Part shown: piece by piece, positions 1-8,352 of the stretch
Layout: each line of letters opens with the position of its first letter
Position numbering within the stretch: the first letter of the stretch is position 1
Source: Actinomycetota bacterium
GTDB taxonomy: Bacteria > Actinomycetota > Actinomycetes > Nanopelagicales > Nanopelagicaceae
Assembly: GCA_009704505.1 (NCBI GenBank)
Contig: WLEB01000006.1
Location: 1 to 38,807, forward strand
Direction: 5' to 3'
Length of the DNA: 38,807 nucleotides
The notes under the pieces: generated by a model
The model's database searches: none
Told to the model about the DNA's origin: nothing
Seen by the model: only the letters and a program-made list of their open reading frames with translations
Made by a program: the position numbers and the translations under genes

Positions 1-182
1 TCCGTGTACTTCCAACTTTTACTTCCTTACATGGAACAGGAAACCACATATATTTATTCCCCGCTCGATTTAATCTAGAATTTATAGATAAATTACGCTG
101 AGAAAAGCCTTTTTCCACTATCTGAGACTATTTCGGCGCGCTTTAAGGGCAAATGGGGTTTTGGCAGTTAGCCTTTGCCCCC
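1..182. other. Non-coding stretch upstream of parE
   Basis: No gene is recognisable here. A forward frame is open from base 1 to a TAG at 76-78 and could be the 3' tail of a gene outside the window, but its 25 codons match nothing I know. The rest is AT-rich and probably carries the parE promoter. I see no convincing intrinsic terminator and no cluster of DnaA boxes, so there is no support for an origin despite the type II topoisomerase gene next to it. Confidence 0.5.
169..182 (+). promoter_or_regulatory. Possible leaderless -10 for parE
   Basis: TAGCCT at 169-174 lies 8 nt before the ATG at 183, with no Shine-Dalgarno sequence between them. This resembles the leaderless -10 arrangement seen repeatedly in the window, though there the spacing is usually 6 nt. 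It favours the ATG at 183 over the in-frame ATG at 153. No clear -35 is visible. Confidence 0.4.
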
Positions 183-2258
183 ATGGCCGAGAAAGATGCA
201 ACAAGTTCGCGCGATAGCTACACCGCAAAAGATCTCGCCGTACTCGAAGGCCTAGATGCCGTTCGCAAACGCCCAGGTATGTACATCGGATCCACAGATT
301 CACGTGGACTCATGCACTGTCTCTGGGAGATTATTGATAACTCTGTCGATGAATCTTTGGCGGGCCACTGTAAAAAAATTGAAATCAATCTTGAATCCGA
401 TGGCTCCGTTGAAGTCCATGATGATGGTCGCGGAATTCCTGTTGATAAAGAAGCTAAAACTGGATTAACCGGTGTTGAAGTCGTACTTACAAAACTACAT
501 GCAGGTGGAAAGTTTGGTGGAGGTTCATATGCTGCATCAGGAGGTCTCCATGGTGTTGGTGCATCTGTTGTTAATGCTCTTGCTTCCAGGCTAGATGTAG
601 AAGTTGACCGCGATGGCAAGATTTACTGGATGTCTTTTCAACGAGGTACTGCTGGAATCTTTGATGGAGATGGCCCAAAGGCCCCTTTTCAACCAAAGTC
701 TGGTTTGCGCGTTATAGGAAAGATTTCTTCAAAAGTTACTGGGACAAGAATTAAATGGTGGAGTGATCGCCAAATCTTTTTGAAAGAAGCAGAGTTAGAT
801 TTAAACGATGTCCATGATCGCGCCCGCCAGACTTCGTATTTAGTCCCAGGGCTAACCCTTATTGTTAACGATAACCGTACCAAGGCCAAGACGACCGAAA
901 CTTTTTACCACAAGAGCGGAATCACTGAATACTGTAATTTTCTACAGCCAGATGAGGCCGTCGGCGATGTCATTCGAATTTATGGAACTGGGCATTATCA
1001 AGAAACTGTGCCGGTTTTAGACGATAAAGGCCATATGGTTTCCACAGAGGTTGAGCGCGATATGGAAGTTGATATCGCCATGAAATGGGGAAATGGTTTT
1101 GAAACCACTCAGCGTTCTTTCGTAAACATCATTGCAACTCCAAAAGGTGGAACTCACGTTCTTGGTTTTGAGCGCGCACTTGTAAAGGTCGTCAATGAAG
1201 CACTGCGATCTACGAAAACTCTTTCGAACAAAGAAATCGATGTAATCAAAGATGACGTACTTGAGGGATTAACTGCAGTAGTTACTGTCCGTATGTCTGA
1301 GCCACAGTTTGAAGGTCAGACAAAAGAGGTTTTGGGTACAGCGGCGGCAACACGGATTGTCTCTGCAGTCGTTGCCGAGAAAATGAAGGAGTACTTCGGT
1401 ACGACAAAGCGAATTGATAAAGCCAATGGGCGACTTGTATTGGAAAAAATCGCGGCAGCATCTCGCACTCGAATTAGTGCTAGAGCACATAAGGACTTGC
1501 AGCGGCGCAAAAATGCACTTGAATCTTCATCGCTACCGACAAAGCTTTCAGATTGTCGCTCAGAGGATGTAACGCGCACCGAACTGTTCATTGTGGAAGG
1601 TGACTCCGCACTTGGTACAACGAAGGCTGCCCGCAATAGTGAGTTCCAGGCGATTTTGCCGATTCGTGGAAAGATTTTGAACGTTCAAAAAGCATCACTT
1701 TCACAGATGCTAGAGGACAAAGAGTGCGGCTCGATTATTCAAGTTATTGGAGCAGGCTCTGGCAAATCTTTTGATTTAGATGAAGCCAGATATGGGCGAA
1801 TTATCTTGATGTCTGATGCTGATGTGGATGGCGCGCACATTCGTTGTCTCTTGTTAACTTTAATGTATCGATACATGCGTCCATTGATTGATTCGGGTCG
1901 AGTTTTTGCAGCTATTCCACCATTGCACCGAATAGAGGTTGTGGGCGGGGGAGGCAAGAAGGGTGACTACATCTACACATATTCAGATGATGAGATGAAA
2001 AAACTTACAGCTGATTTAAAGAAGAGTGGAAAGCGTTGGAAGGAGCCAATTCAGCGTTACAAAGGTCTTGGTGAAATGGATGCTGACCAACTCCGCGAAA
2101 CCACTATGGACCCAGATGCTAGAACTTTACGGAGAATTACAGTTAAGGATGCAACGGCTGCAGAGGCAATGTTTGAACTGTTAATGGGAAGTGATGTGGC
2201 CCCACGCAAAGAGTTCATTGCTAACGCAGAGATTGATCGCGAACATATCGACGTTTAG
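183..2258 (+). CDS. parE: DNA topoisomerase IV subunit B (ParE/GyrB-type ATPase)
   Basis: ATPase subunit of a type IIA topoisomerase, about 691 residues from this start. The GHKL ATPase region shows DNSVDE, DDGRGIPV and GLHGVGASVVNAL. The TOPRIM domain shows EGDSALGTTKAARN (around residue 470) and SDADVDGAHIR (around 545), followed by the usual C-terminal YKGLGEMDADQL. EGDSALGT with NSEFQAILPIRGK is ParE-like; GyrB normally has EGDSAGG. The frame also opens at an ATG at 153, which would add MGFWQLAFAP, an unlikely extension. The 183 start fits the family better and has a TAGCCT hexamer 8 nt upstream. The gene is convergent with the ABC-F gene and their ends overlap by 4 bp. Its likely partner is the ParC-like gene at 3875-5407. 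A gyrB assignment cannot be fully excluded from one locus. Confidence 0.9.
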   Translation: MAEKDATSSRDSYTAKDLAVLEGLDAVRKRPGMYIGSTDSRGLMHCLWEIIDNSVDESLAGHCKKIEINLESDGSVEVHDDGRGIPVDKEAKTGLTGVEVVLTKLHAGGKFGGGSYAASGGLHGVGASVVNALASRLDVEVDRDGKIYWMSFQRGTAGIFDGDGPKAPFQPKSGLRVIGKISSKVTGTRIKWWSDRQIFLKEAELDLNDVHDRARQTSYLVPGLTLIVNDNRTKAKTTETFYHKSGITEYCNFLQPDEAVGDVIRIYGTGHYQETVPVLDDKGHMVSTEVERDMEVDIAMKWGNGFETTQRSFVNIIATPKGGTHVLGFERALVKVVNEALRSTKTLSNKEIDVIKDDVLEGLTAVVTVRMSEPQFEGQTKEVLGTAAATRIVSAVVAEKMKEYFGTTKRIDKANGRLVLEKIAAASRTRISARAHKDLQRRKNALESSSLPTKLSDCRSEDVTRTELFIVEGDSALGTTKAARNSEFQAILPIRGKILNVQKASLSQMLEDKECGSIIQVIGAGSGKSFDLDEARYGRIILMSDADVDGAHIRCLLLTLMYRYMRPLIDSGRVFAAIPPLHRIEVVGGGGKKGDYIYTYSDDEMKKLTADLKKSGKRWKEPIQRYKGLGEMDADQLRETTMDPDARTLRRITVKDATAAEAMFELLMGSDVAPRKEFIANAEIDREHIDV

Positions 2259-3853
2259 TCGATAGCAACTAAGTCGAAGTATTCGTCTTTCCAAAGATCT
2301 TCATCACCATCTGGCAACAAAATCACACGCTCTGGCTTTAACGCTTGAACAGCGCCTTCATCGTGCGAGACCATAATTACAGAACCTTGATACTCAGCTA
2401 GTGCGCCAAGAATTTCGGCCCGTGATGCTGGATCTAAGTTATTTGTTGGCTCATCTAGTAGTAAAACGTTAGCCGCAGATACAACGAGCACGGCAAGTGC
2501 TAATCGAGTTCGCTCTCCACCAGATAAGACTTTGACCGGTTTATGCACGTCATCGCCAATAAATAAGAATGAACCCAAGGTATTTCTAGCAGTTGGTTCA
2601 TTAATATCAGGAGTTGCTGACATCATGTTTTCCAAAATGGTTCGTTCGAAATCTAGCGACTCATGCTCCTGTGCGTAGTAGCCAATTTTTAAGCCATGGC
2701 CATGTTCAACTTTTCCGGTATCTGATTCAAGCTCGCCAGCTAAAATCCTAAGCAATGTCGTTTTACCGGCGCCGTTAAGTCCAAGAATGACAACTCTTGA
2801 GCCTTTATCGATCACGCATGAAACATCTGTAAAAATCTCAAGTGAGCCATAGTTCTTAGATAGTTCCTCACCAGAAAGTGGAGTTTTTCCACATGGCGCC
2901 GGGGTTGGAAAGCGAAGTCTTGCAACTTTATCTGCAACTCGTACATCTTCTAAGCTACTTCGAAGCTTGTCTGCTCGTCGCAACATACCTTGAGCAGCAG
3001 TTGCTTTTGATGCCTTAGCTCGCATCTTTTCGCCTTGTTTCTGCAAAATCTCTGCTCGCTTTTCTGCATTCGCGCGTTCCTTCTTGCGGCGGTGTTCATC
3101 TTGCTCGCGCTGAAGCAGATAAGCCTTCCAGCCTAGGTTATAAACATCTATAACGTTTCGGTTTGCATCAAGGTAGAAAACCTTATTTACAACGGTTTCA
3201 ATCAAATTCACATCGTGAGAGATGATGACAAGCCCGCCAGAGTACTTTGACAAAAACTCGCGCAACCAAACAATAGAGTCAGCGTCCAAGTGGTTAGTGG
3301 GCTCATCAAGTAAAAGTGTTTCGGCGCCACTAAATAAAATTCGAGCAAGTTCGATCCGGCGACGTTGTCCACCAGAAAGAGTTGAAAGCTCGTTAGAAAA
3401 TACCGCCTCTGAAACTCCTAACGATGTGGCTATCGCTTCTGCTTCGGCAGATGCGGCATAGCCTCCAGCTGCTGAAAACTCAGCCTCAACTCGACCATAT
3501 CGCTCCATTGCTTTTTCTAAAGCTTCACCCTGGGCAGTGGCCATCTCTTCTTCAACAGATCGCATACGTGAGGCAATCTGATCCAAATCGCGAGCCGACA
3601 AAATCCGATCAATCACAGTTCCTGGTTCATCACCGGTGCGTGGATCTTGCGGTAGGTATCCAATTTTTCCTGTGCGGTTTACCGCGCCACCTGCAGGCAT
3701 AGTTTCACCTGCAAGAACTTTGGCTAACGTTGATTTACCAGCACCATTTCGTCCAACAAAACCAATGCGATCGCCATCATTAATACGAACCGTTACGCCT
3801 TTAACTAAAAGGCGTGCACCGGCTCGAAGTTCAAGCGCTTTGGTTGAAATCAC
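2255..3853 (-). CDS. ABC-F family ATP-binding protein
   Basis: Soluble tandem ATPase of the ABC-F family (Uup/EttA/antibiotic-resistance type), acting on ribosomes rather than in transport: no membrane segments are present. Two nucleotide-binding domains each have Walker A (GRNGAGKST; GLNGAGKTT), a signature (LSGGQRRR; LSGGERTR) and Walker B (LLLDEPTNHLD; LLLDEPTNNLD). They are joined by a charged, Lys/Glu/Arg-rich linker at roughly residues 240-310. A TTG at 3859 is possible, but the GTG at 3853 has a TAGACT hexamer 5 nt upstream and gives a family-like N terminus. It lies 21 bp downstream of parC on the same strand and is probably co-transcribed. The exact ABC-F subfamily is not assignable by eye. 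Confidence 0.88.
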   Translation of the reverse strand: MISTKALELRAGARLLVKGVTVRINDGDRIGFVGRNGAGKSTLAKVLAGETMPAGGAVNRTGKIGYLPQDPRTGDEPGTVIDRILSARDLDQIASRMRSVEEEMATAQGEALEKAMERYGRVEAEFSAAGGYAASAEAEAIATSLGVSEAVFSNELSTLSGGQRRRIELARILFSGAETLLLDEPTNHLDADSIVWLREFLSKYSGGLVIISHDVNLIETVVNKVFYLDANRNVIDVYNLGWKAYLLQREQDEHRRKKERANAEKRAEILQKQGEKMRAKASKATAAQGMLRRADKLRSSLEDVRVADKVARLRFPTPAPCGKTPLSGEELSKNYGSLEIFTDVSCVIDKGSRVVILGLNGAGKTTLLRILAGELESDTGKVEHGHGLKIGYYAQEHESLDFERTILENMMSATPDINEPTARNTLGSFLFIGDDVHKPVKVLSGGERTRLALAVLVVSAANVLLLDEPTNNLDPASRAEILGALAEYQGSVIMVSHDEGAVQALKPERVILLPDGDEDLWKDEYFDLVAID

Positions 3854-3858
3854 ACCCA

Positions 3859-3864
3859 AGTCTA
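3859..3864 (-). promoter_or_regulatory. -10 like hexamer for the ABC-F gene
   Basis: TAGACT on the minus strand ends 5 nt before the GTG at 3853, with no Shine-Dalgarno sequence. It lies between the parC stop and the ABC-F start, so the ABC-F gene may have its own leaderless promoter as well as read-through from parC. Confidence 0.4.
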
Positions 3865-3874
3865 TCTAGTTAGA

Positions 3875-5407
3875 TTAAGCAGCACCAATTCGTGTGCGAC
3901 GAGGGGCAGCAAAGGCTTTTCCTACTGCTGTTAACTCGAGAGAGACCTGAGCTTTAATCGCATCTTCACTCTTTAGAAGTTTTGTTAACTCTGCGATTAC
4001 TGTTTTAAGTTCTTTTTGCTCTGTTTCAAGTTCAATTTTGCTCATCTTTGTTAAGCGACGAAGTGGCATGTCCAAGATATATGTTGCCTGCTCTTCGTTT
4101 AACTTAAAGTCTTTAATTAACTTATCTTTTGCTTGGGCAGCATCATCGCTGGCTCGAATAATCTTTATAACCTTATCGATGTCGATAATCGCCTTTAATA
4201 AACCATCTACTAAGCCAAGTCTAGATGTGGCCTTTGCTTTACGAAATTCAGATCGGCGCCGAATGACTTCGATTCGGTGATCGATAAATACCTTCAAAAG
4301 CTCTTTTAGTCCAAGAGTCTGTGGCTTGCCTTTAACCAGTGCCACTGCGTTAATGGCAAAAGCATCCTCCATCGGCGTAAGAGCATAGAGTTTTTCGAGT
4401 ACCTCTTCTGGCTCAAAGCCATTCTTTAACTCAATGACAACATTTGTTCCCGTCTGACCATCGGTCAGATCGATGATGTCGCTAATACCTTGAATCTTTT
4501 TATTTTTAACTAGTGCTGCAATTCGTTCAACAACTTTTTCTGGCCCTATTGTGTAGGGGAGTTCTTTAATGATGATTCCCATCTTACGGGAGGTCACTTT
4601 CTCAATTTCAACCGTGGCTCTGACTTTAAAGGAGCCCTTTCCTGTTGCATATGCCTCGCGCACACCTTCTAGGCCAACAATTTCACCGCCTGTTGGAAAG
4701 TCTGGTCCAGGTACAAATTTCATTAACTGCTTAACTGTTGCTGTTGGGTTTTCAATTAAATGCTTCGTGGCAGCAATTACTTCACCAAGATTATGCGGTG
4801 CCATATTTGTTGCCATACCTACTGCAATTCCTGATCCTCCATTGACCAAAAGATTTGGATAGGCAGCTGGTAGAACAATTGGTTCGGAGAGTTGACCGTC
4901 ATAGTTAGGTCCAAAATCAACAGTGTCCTCATCTGCCTCGGCAACCATGGCCATTGCAGCAGCAGCCAAGCGTGCTTCTGTGTAACGCATCGCAGCTGGA
5001 CCTGCATCTAATGATCCAAAGTTTCCGTGACCATCAATTAATGGCAAGCCCATAGAAAAACTCTGTGCCATACGAACAAGGGCGTCGTAAATTGCGCCAT
5101 CTCCGTGCGGGTGTAACTTACCCATGACTTCACCAACAACTCGAGCACTCTTAACATGTCCACGTTCTGGTCGAAGACCCATATCTGCCATCTGATGAAG
5201 AATGCGTCGGTGTACCGGCTTTAATCCATCTCGAGCATCAGGTAACGCACGTGAGTAAATAACTGAGTACGCATACTCTAGAAATGATTCAGAGACTTCC
5301 TTGGAAACATCTATGTCAATTATTTTTCCTGGAAACTCTCCAGGCTTTGGACCAACAGGTTTCTTTCCTTTTGCCGCAGTTTTCACGGGCGTCTTCGCAT
5401 TTGCCAT
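3875..5407 (-). CDS. parC: Topoisomerase IV subunit A-like (ParC/GyrA N-terminal part only)
   Basis: DNA breakage-reunion subunit of a type IIA topoisomerase. The winged-helix region has ALPDARDGLKPVHRRIL and KLHPHGDGAIYDALVRMAQ, with the catalytic tyrosine in AAMRYTEARL (Y142). The tower and coiled-coil domain runs to a conserved-looking exit segment near residue 495. The protein is 510 residues, whereas GyrA and ParC are normally about 750-850: the whole C-terminal beta-pinwheel (GyrA-box) domain is absent. The stop is followed within 21 bp by the ABC-F gene and no remnant of the domain is visible, so this is a genuinely short protein rather than a frameshift seen here. CAGAAT ends 6 nt before the ATG and could be a degenerate leaderless -10. 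It pairs most simply with the ParE at 183-2258. Confidence 0.87.
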   Translation of the reverse strand: MANAKTPVKTAAKGKKPVGPKPGEFPGKIIDIDVSKEVSESFLEYAYSVIYSRALPDARDGLKPVHRRILHQMADMGLRPERGHVKSARVVGEVMGKLHPHGDGAIYDALVRMAQSFSMGLPLIDGHGNFGSLDAGPAAMRYTEARLAAAAMAMVAEADEDTVDFGPNYDGQLSEPIVLPAAYPNLLVNGGSGIAVGMATNMAPHNLGEVIAATKHLIENPTATVKQLMKFVPGPDFPTGGEIVGLEGVREAYATGKGSFKVRATVEIEKVTSRKMGIIIKELPYTIGPEKVVERIAALVKNKKIQGISDIIDLTDGQTGTNVVIELKNGFEPEEVLEKLYALTPMEDAFAINAVALVKGKPQTLGLKELLKVFIDHRIEVIRRRSEFRKAKATSRLGLVDGLLKAIIDIDKVIKIIRASDDAAQAKDKLIKDFKLNEEQATYILDMPLRRLTKMSKIELETEQKELKTVIAELTKLLKSEDAIKAQVSLELTAVGKAFAAPRRTRIGAA

Positions 5408-5432
5408 GTGCGCATTCTGCCAAGATAGTCGA

Positions 5433-6314
5433 TTAATTCAGGGGAGGGCGCGCCCCAACGGATGCAACACACTTTGCCGCAAGTGCGGCACCGGCAGATA
5501 ATGCTTGAGTTAGGTCACTGGTTTCAAGCCATTTTGGAATAAATCCAGCAGCAAATGAATCACCTGCACCAGTGGTATCAACGACATTTGTTGTCACTGC
5601 AGTTACTTTTGCCGAGCCCTGTGAACTCATTCCCATGGCTCCCTTTGATCCTAATTTAATGACAACGAGCGGGGTGTACTGCGTCAATTTCTTTTCAGCT
5701 GTTTCCACATCTGTTTCATCTGCCAAGTACAAAGCCTCTTCAGAGTTTAAAAGTATTCCATCCATAAGAGAAACCCATGACAAAACCTCTTCCCGAGAAA
5801 CTATTTTCATGGCACCGGTAGTTGTTGGATCAAAGAAAATTGGTTTACCTGCTGATTTAATCTTCTTAATCATTGCAAGCACTGATTCACGACTCCGAAA
5901 ATCAAGGAGTGCATATCCGCTGAGATAAACTCCATCAATATCATCAAGAGGTGGAAGATCTGTTACTTCTAAATCGGCATTTGCGCCGTTATCGGGAAAC
6001 ATTGTTCTCTCACCGTTGGAGTCAACCAAAATCACAACCACTCCCGTTGGACGACCAGAGTGCATGAGATTTAAGTGTTCGACTCCGTACTTATCTAAAT
6101 CTGAAATTAGGGCAAATCCGACGGGATCATTTCCAGTCCTAGCTACTAAATGAGCCTTGGTATTTGTTCGTGTAATCCAGGTTGCAACGTTAGCTGCTTG
6201 ACCTCCAGGGTGGCTTGAAATTTTGCTAGCGGTGTCGTTTCCGTAGTTAATTGGCTCTTTTAACTGAGAAATTACATCTAGGGCAATGTCGCCTATGCAT
6301 AGAATTTTTCTCAT
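5433..6314 (-). CDS. psuK: PfkB-family kinase, probably pseudouridine kinase
   Basis: Ribokinase-family sugar or nucleoside kinase, here predicted to phosphorylate pseudouridine to pseudouridine 5'-phosphate. From MRKILCIGDIALDV the protein has the substrate-side GGQAANVA motif and the C-terminal anion-hole and catalytic-base motif DTTGAGDSFAAGF. The frame is open 12 codons further upstream, but the ATG at 6314 overlaps the psuG stop as ATGA, the usual sign of translational coupling. Function is inferred from that pairing: psuG and psuK are the two enzymes of pseudouridine degradation. By sequence alone it could be another PfkB-type sugar kinase. Confidence 0.82.
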   Translation of the reverse strand: MRKILCIGDIALDVISQLKEPINYGNDTASKISSHPGGQAANVATWITRTNTKAHLVARTGNDPVGFALISDLDKYGVEHLNLMHSGRPTGVVVILVDSNGERTMFPDNGANADLEVTDLPPLDDIDGVYLSGYALLDFRSRESVLAMIKKIKSAGKPIFFDPTTTGAMKIVSREEVLSWVSLMDGILLNSEEALYLADETDVETAEKKLTQYTPLVVIKLGSKGAMGMSSQGSAKVTAVTTNVVDTTGAGDSFAAGFIPKWLETSDLTQALSAGAALAAKCVASVGARPPLN

Positions 6315-7213
6315 AACAGTGCAACTGCTATCTCTGCGGCAAGTGCGCAATTGGATTTAATAATCTCTGTATTAATCTTGAGTGACTCACTATTTGATGC
6401 TTTGTGAAAGTGCTCCAGCAAATATGGAGTTACGGCCTTGCCATCTATTCCATCTTGTTGAGCACGAGCTAATCCACTAGCAAGAATTTCATCATGTCTG
6501 GCTTTGGGCATCTCTACTTTCACAGGATTAGCCACGATTAAAGATTTAAACTGGGTTGCAATACCTGTTCGAACCTTGATTATCTCTGCAATCTCTGTAG
6601 CACTTTCAACTCGGTGCTCTAGTGTGTAGCCAGAGTCAGTCAGATAAAAACCGGGAAATGAGTTAGTCCTATAACCAACTAGTCCAATGGCCAAAGTTTC
6701 TAATCTTTCAAGTGTTGCATGGACATCCAAAATAGATTTCACGCCTGCGCAGACCACTGTCATATCAAGTTGAGATAGAGCTGTTAGATCTGCTGACTCA
6801 TCAAATGAAACAGATGCACCTCTATGTACTCCACCTAATCCACCTGTTGCAAATACTTTAATTCCCGCAACTGCAGCAATGTGGGCAGTGGCAGCAACTG
6901 TGGTGGCAGCGCTTTTATTTTGGGCAATGATGATCGCTAGATCACGGATAGATGCCTTAGAAATATCATCGCGATTGGCGATAGCTTCTAGTTCGTGGGC
7001 TTCTAGGCCGATGAGAATTTTCCCATCTAGCAATGCGATTGTTGCTGGAACAGCCCCATGATTTCTAACTATTGCTTCACATTCCTTTGCAACTTCTAGA
7101 TTTGAGGGACGTGGCAAGCCATGAGAAATGATCGTAGATTCAAGGGCAACAATCGGTTTGCCTGTTTTTAAAGCCTGGGCAACCTCAGATGAATACTTTA
7201 TTGCACTAATCAT
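6311..7213 (-). CDS. psuG: Pseudouridine-5'-phosphate glycosidase
   Basis: Cleaves the C-C glycosidic bond of pseudouridine 5'-phosphate to uracil and ribose 5-phosphate. About 300 residues, the family's usual length. Family features seen include ALESTIISHGLP near the N terminus, a lysine-containing DDISKASIRDLA stretch, ATGGLGGVHRGA, and a C-terminal region with NPVKVEMPKARHDE. A TTG at 7219 is in frame, but the ATG at 7213 has TAGAGT ending 6 nt upstream and no Shine-Dalgarno, fitting a leaderless start. It is followed by psuK with a 4 bp overlap. The pair would recycle pseudouridine from RNA turnover or the environment. Confidence 0.92.
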   Translation of the reverse strand: MISAIKYSSEVAQALKTGKPIVALESTIISHGLPRPSNLEVAKECEAIVRNHGAVPATIALLDGKILIGLEAHELEAIANRDDISKASIRDLAIIIAQNKSAATTVAATAHIAAVAGIKVFATGGLGGVHRGASVSFDESADLTALSQLDMTVVCAGVKSILDVHATLERLETLAIGLVGYRTNSFPGFYLTDSGYTLEHRVESATEIAEIIKVRTGIATQFKSLIVANPVKVEMPKARHDEILASGLARAQQDGIDGKAVTPYLLEHFHKASNSESLKINTEIIKSNCALAAEIAVALL

Positions 7214-7219
7214 GGACAA

Positions 7220-7225
7220 ACTCTA
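7220..7225 (-). promoter_or_regulatory. Leaderless -10 for psuG (with possible mirror -10)
   Basis: TAGAGT on the minus strand ends 6 nt before the psuG ATG at 7213. On the plus strand TAATAC (7224-7229) shares the central TA and could be a weak -10 for the divergent phosphatase-family gene, though it lacks the final T. Confidence 0.5.
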
Positions 7226-7245
7226 ATACACATTCGTGGGAAGAT

Positions 7246-8352
7246 ATGCACGTGCATTTATCCCAAATAACCCCTTCAATTTTTAATTCCCTTGGGTTGG
7301 ATACGGCTGCAGATGCGTTAAATATTGGAGTTTCTCCTATGGGACGCGAACTGCTATTTCTCATTGATGGATTTGGCTTTGATACTCTAGAAAAGTATTC
7401 ACATGCAATGCCCACGATTTCTCGAATGGTAAATCACGGCGTGATAAATACTGCATTTCCAACTACCACTGCTACATCTTTGGCAACTTTAACTACAGGT
7501 GTCATGCCTGGTTCTCATGGAATGCTGGGTTACACGGTTCAAGTTCCACGAAGTGGGGGACGGTTACTGAACGCTCTTAAATGGGATGAACGAGTAGATC
7601 CAGAAAATTGGCAACCAGTTCAGACTCTCTTTCAAAGAGCATCCGATTCTGGAATTAACGTGACACATGTTGCAGCAAAACGTTATGAAAACTCAGGATT
7701 TACTAGAGCAGTTTTTCGTGGGGCTCAGTACAAGGGCGCAAACGTTGCTGCGGATTTAGTAAGTGAAACCAAATCTGCATTACAAAAAACACCTTCATTT
7801 GTTTATCTCTATGTAAATGACTTGGACTCAGCAGGCCATAGCGATGGAGTCGGTAGCCCAAAGTGGCTTTCTGCGCTGACAATGATTGATCAACTCACCC
7901 AACAGTTAATGAAAGAGGTTCCTAAAGGAACTCGGATATGGATTACTTCTGATCATGGGATGGTCAATGTTGAGGAAAAAATAGTAATTGGGCAAGGTAA
8001 TCCATTGCTCAAGGGTGTCAGTGTTATCGCTGGGGAGCCACGGGCTCGACATATTTATTTGGAAGCAGATAGCAAAAATGCACGAGAAGATGTTGCTTTC
8101 ACATGGAAAGAGTTCTTAGGTGAGAAAGCTTTAGTTTTAACTCGAGAAGAAGCAATCACGCATGCAATTTTTGGTGAAGAAGTGAGTCAAGATGCAGTAG
8201 ATCGGATGGGCGAAGTAATTGCGATTGCTCGCGGGGGAGTTGTATTACTTGATCCAGATCGGGCGGACAAAGAAGGGGCAATGGTTGGCCATCACGGTGG
8301 CGATAGTCAGATTGAATCTCAGGTTGGACTATTTACTACAACGCTAAGTTAA
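7246..8352 (+). CDS. Alkaline phosphatase superfamily / nucleotide pyrophosphatase-phosphodiesterase-like protein
   Basis: Metal-dependent hydrolase of the NPP/phosphodiesterase branch, 368 residues. Metal and nucleophile motifs visible are LIDGFGFD (D41), the nucleophile region FPTTTATSL (T73-T75), DLDSAGHSDG, TSDHGMVNV and GHHGG near the C terminus. I see no signal peptide, so it is likely cytoplasmic; the true substrate is unknown. A weak GTGGGAAG purine stretch precedes the ATG. It ends directly against the convergent sepH gene. From memory, actinobacteria often carry a homologue beside sepH, which supports the family call but not the reaction. Confidence 0.8.
   Translation: MHVHLSQITPSIFNSLGLDTAADALNIGVSPMGRELLFLIDGFGFDTLEKYSHAMPTISRMVNHGVINTAFPTTTATSLATLTTGVMPGSHGMLGYTVQVPRSGGRLLNALKWDERVDPENWQPVQTLFQRASDSGINVTHVAAKRYENSGFTRAVFRGAQYKGANVAADLVSETKSALQKTPSFVYLYVNDLDSAGHSDGVGSPKWLSALTMIDQLTQQLMKEVPKGTRIWITSDHGMVNVEEKIVIGQGNPLLKGVSVIAGEPRARHIYLEADSKNAREDVAFTWKEFLGEKALVLTREEAITHAIFGEEVSQDAVDRMGEVIAIARGGVVLLDPDRADKEGAMVGHHGGDSQIESQVGLFTTTLS

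Noticed and set aside
153..182. parE starting at the ATG at 153
   Set aside because: It would add MGFWQLAFAP, which does not resemble ParE N termini. The ATG at 183 has a -10-like hexamer placed for leaderless expression.
1..182. Replication origin next to a type II topoisomerase gene
   Set aside because: No cluster of DnaA boxes and no dnaA, dnaN or recF nearby; this neighbourhood is not the dnaA-gyrB locus.
218..1957. Several open frames of 60-130 codons antisense to parE
   Set aside because: They lie wholly inside a long, clearly conserved gene, have no start signals, and their translations are low-complexity with no family resemblance.
183..5407. Calling the pair gyrB/gyrA
   Set aside because: The B subunit has the ParE-type EGDSALGT TOPRIM motif, and the A subunit lacks the GyrA C-terminal domain and GyrA box. 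parE/parC fits better, though this is not final without the rest of the genome.
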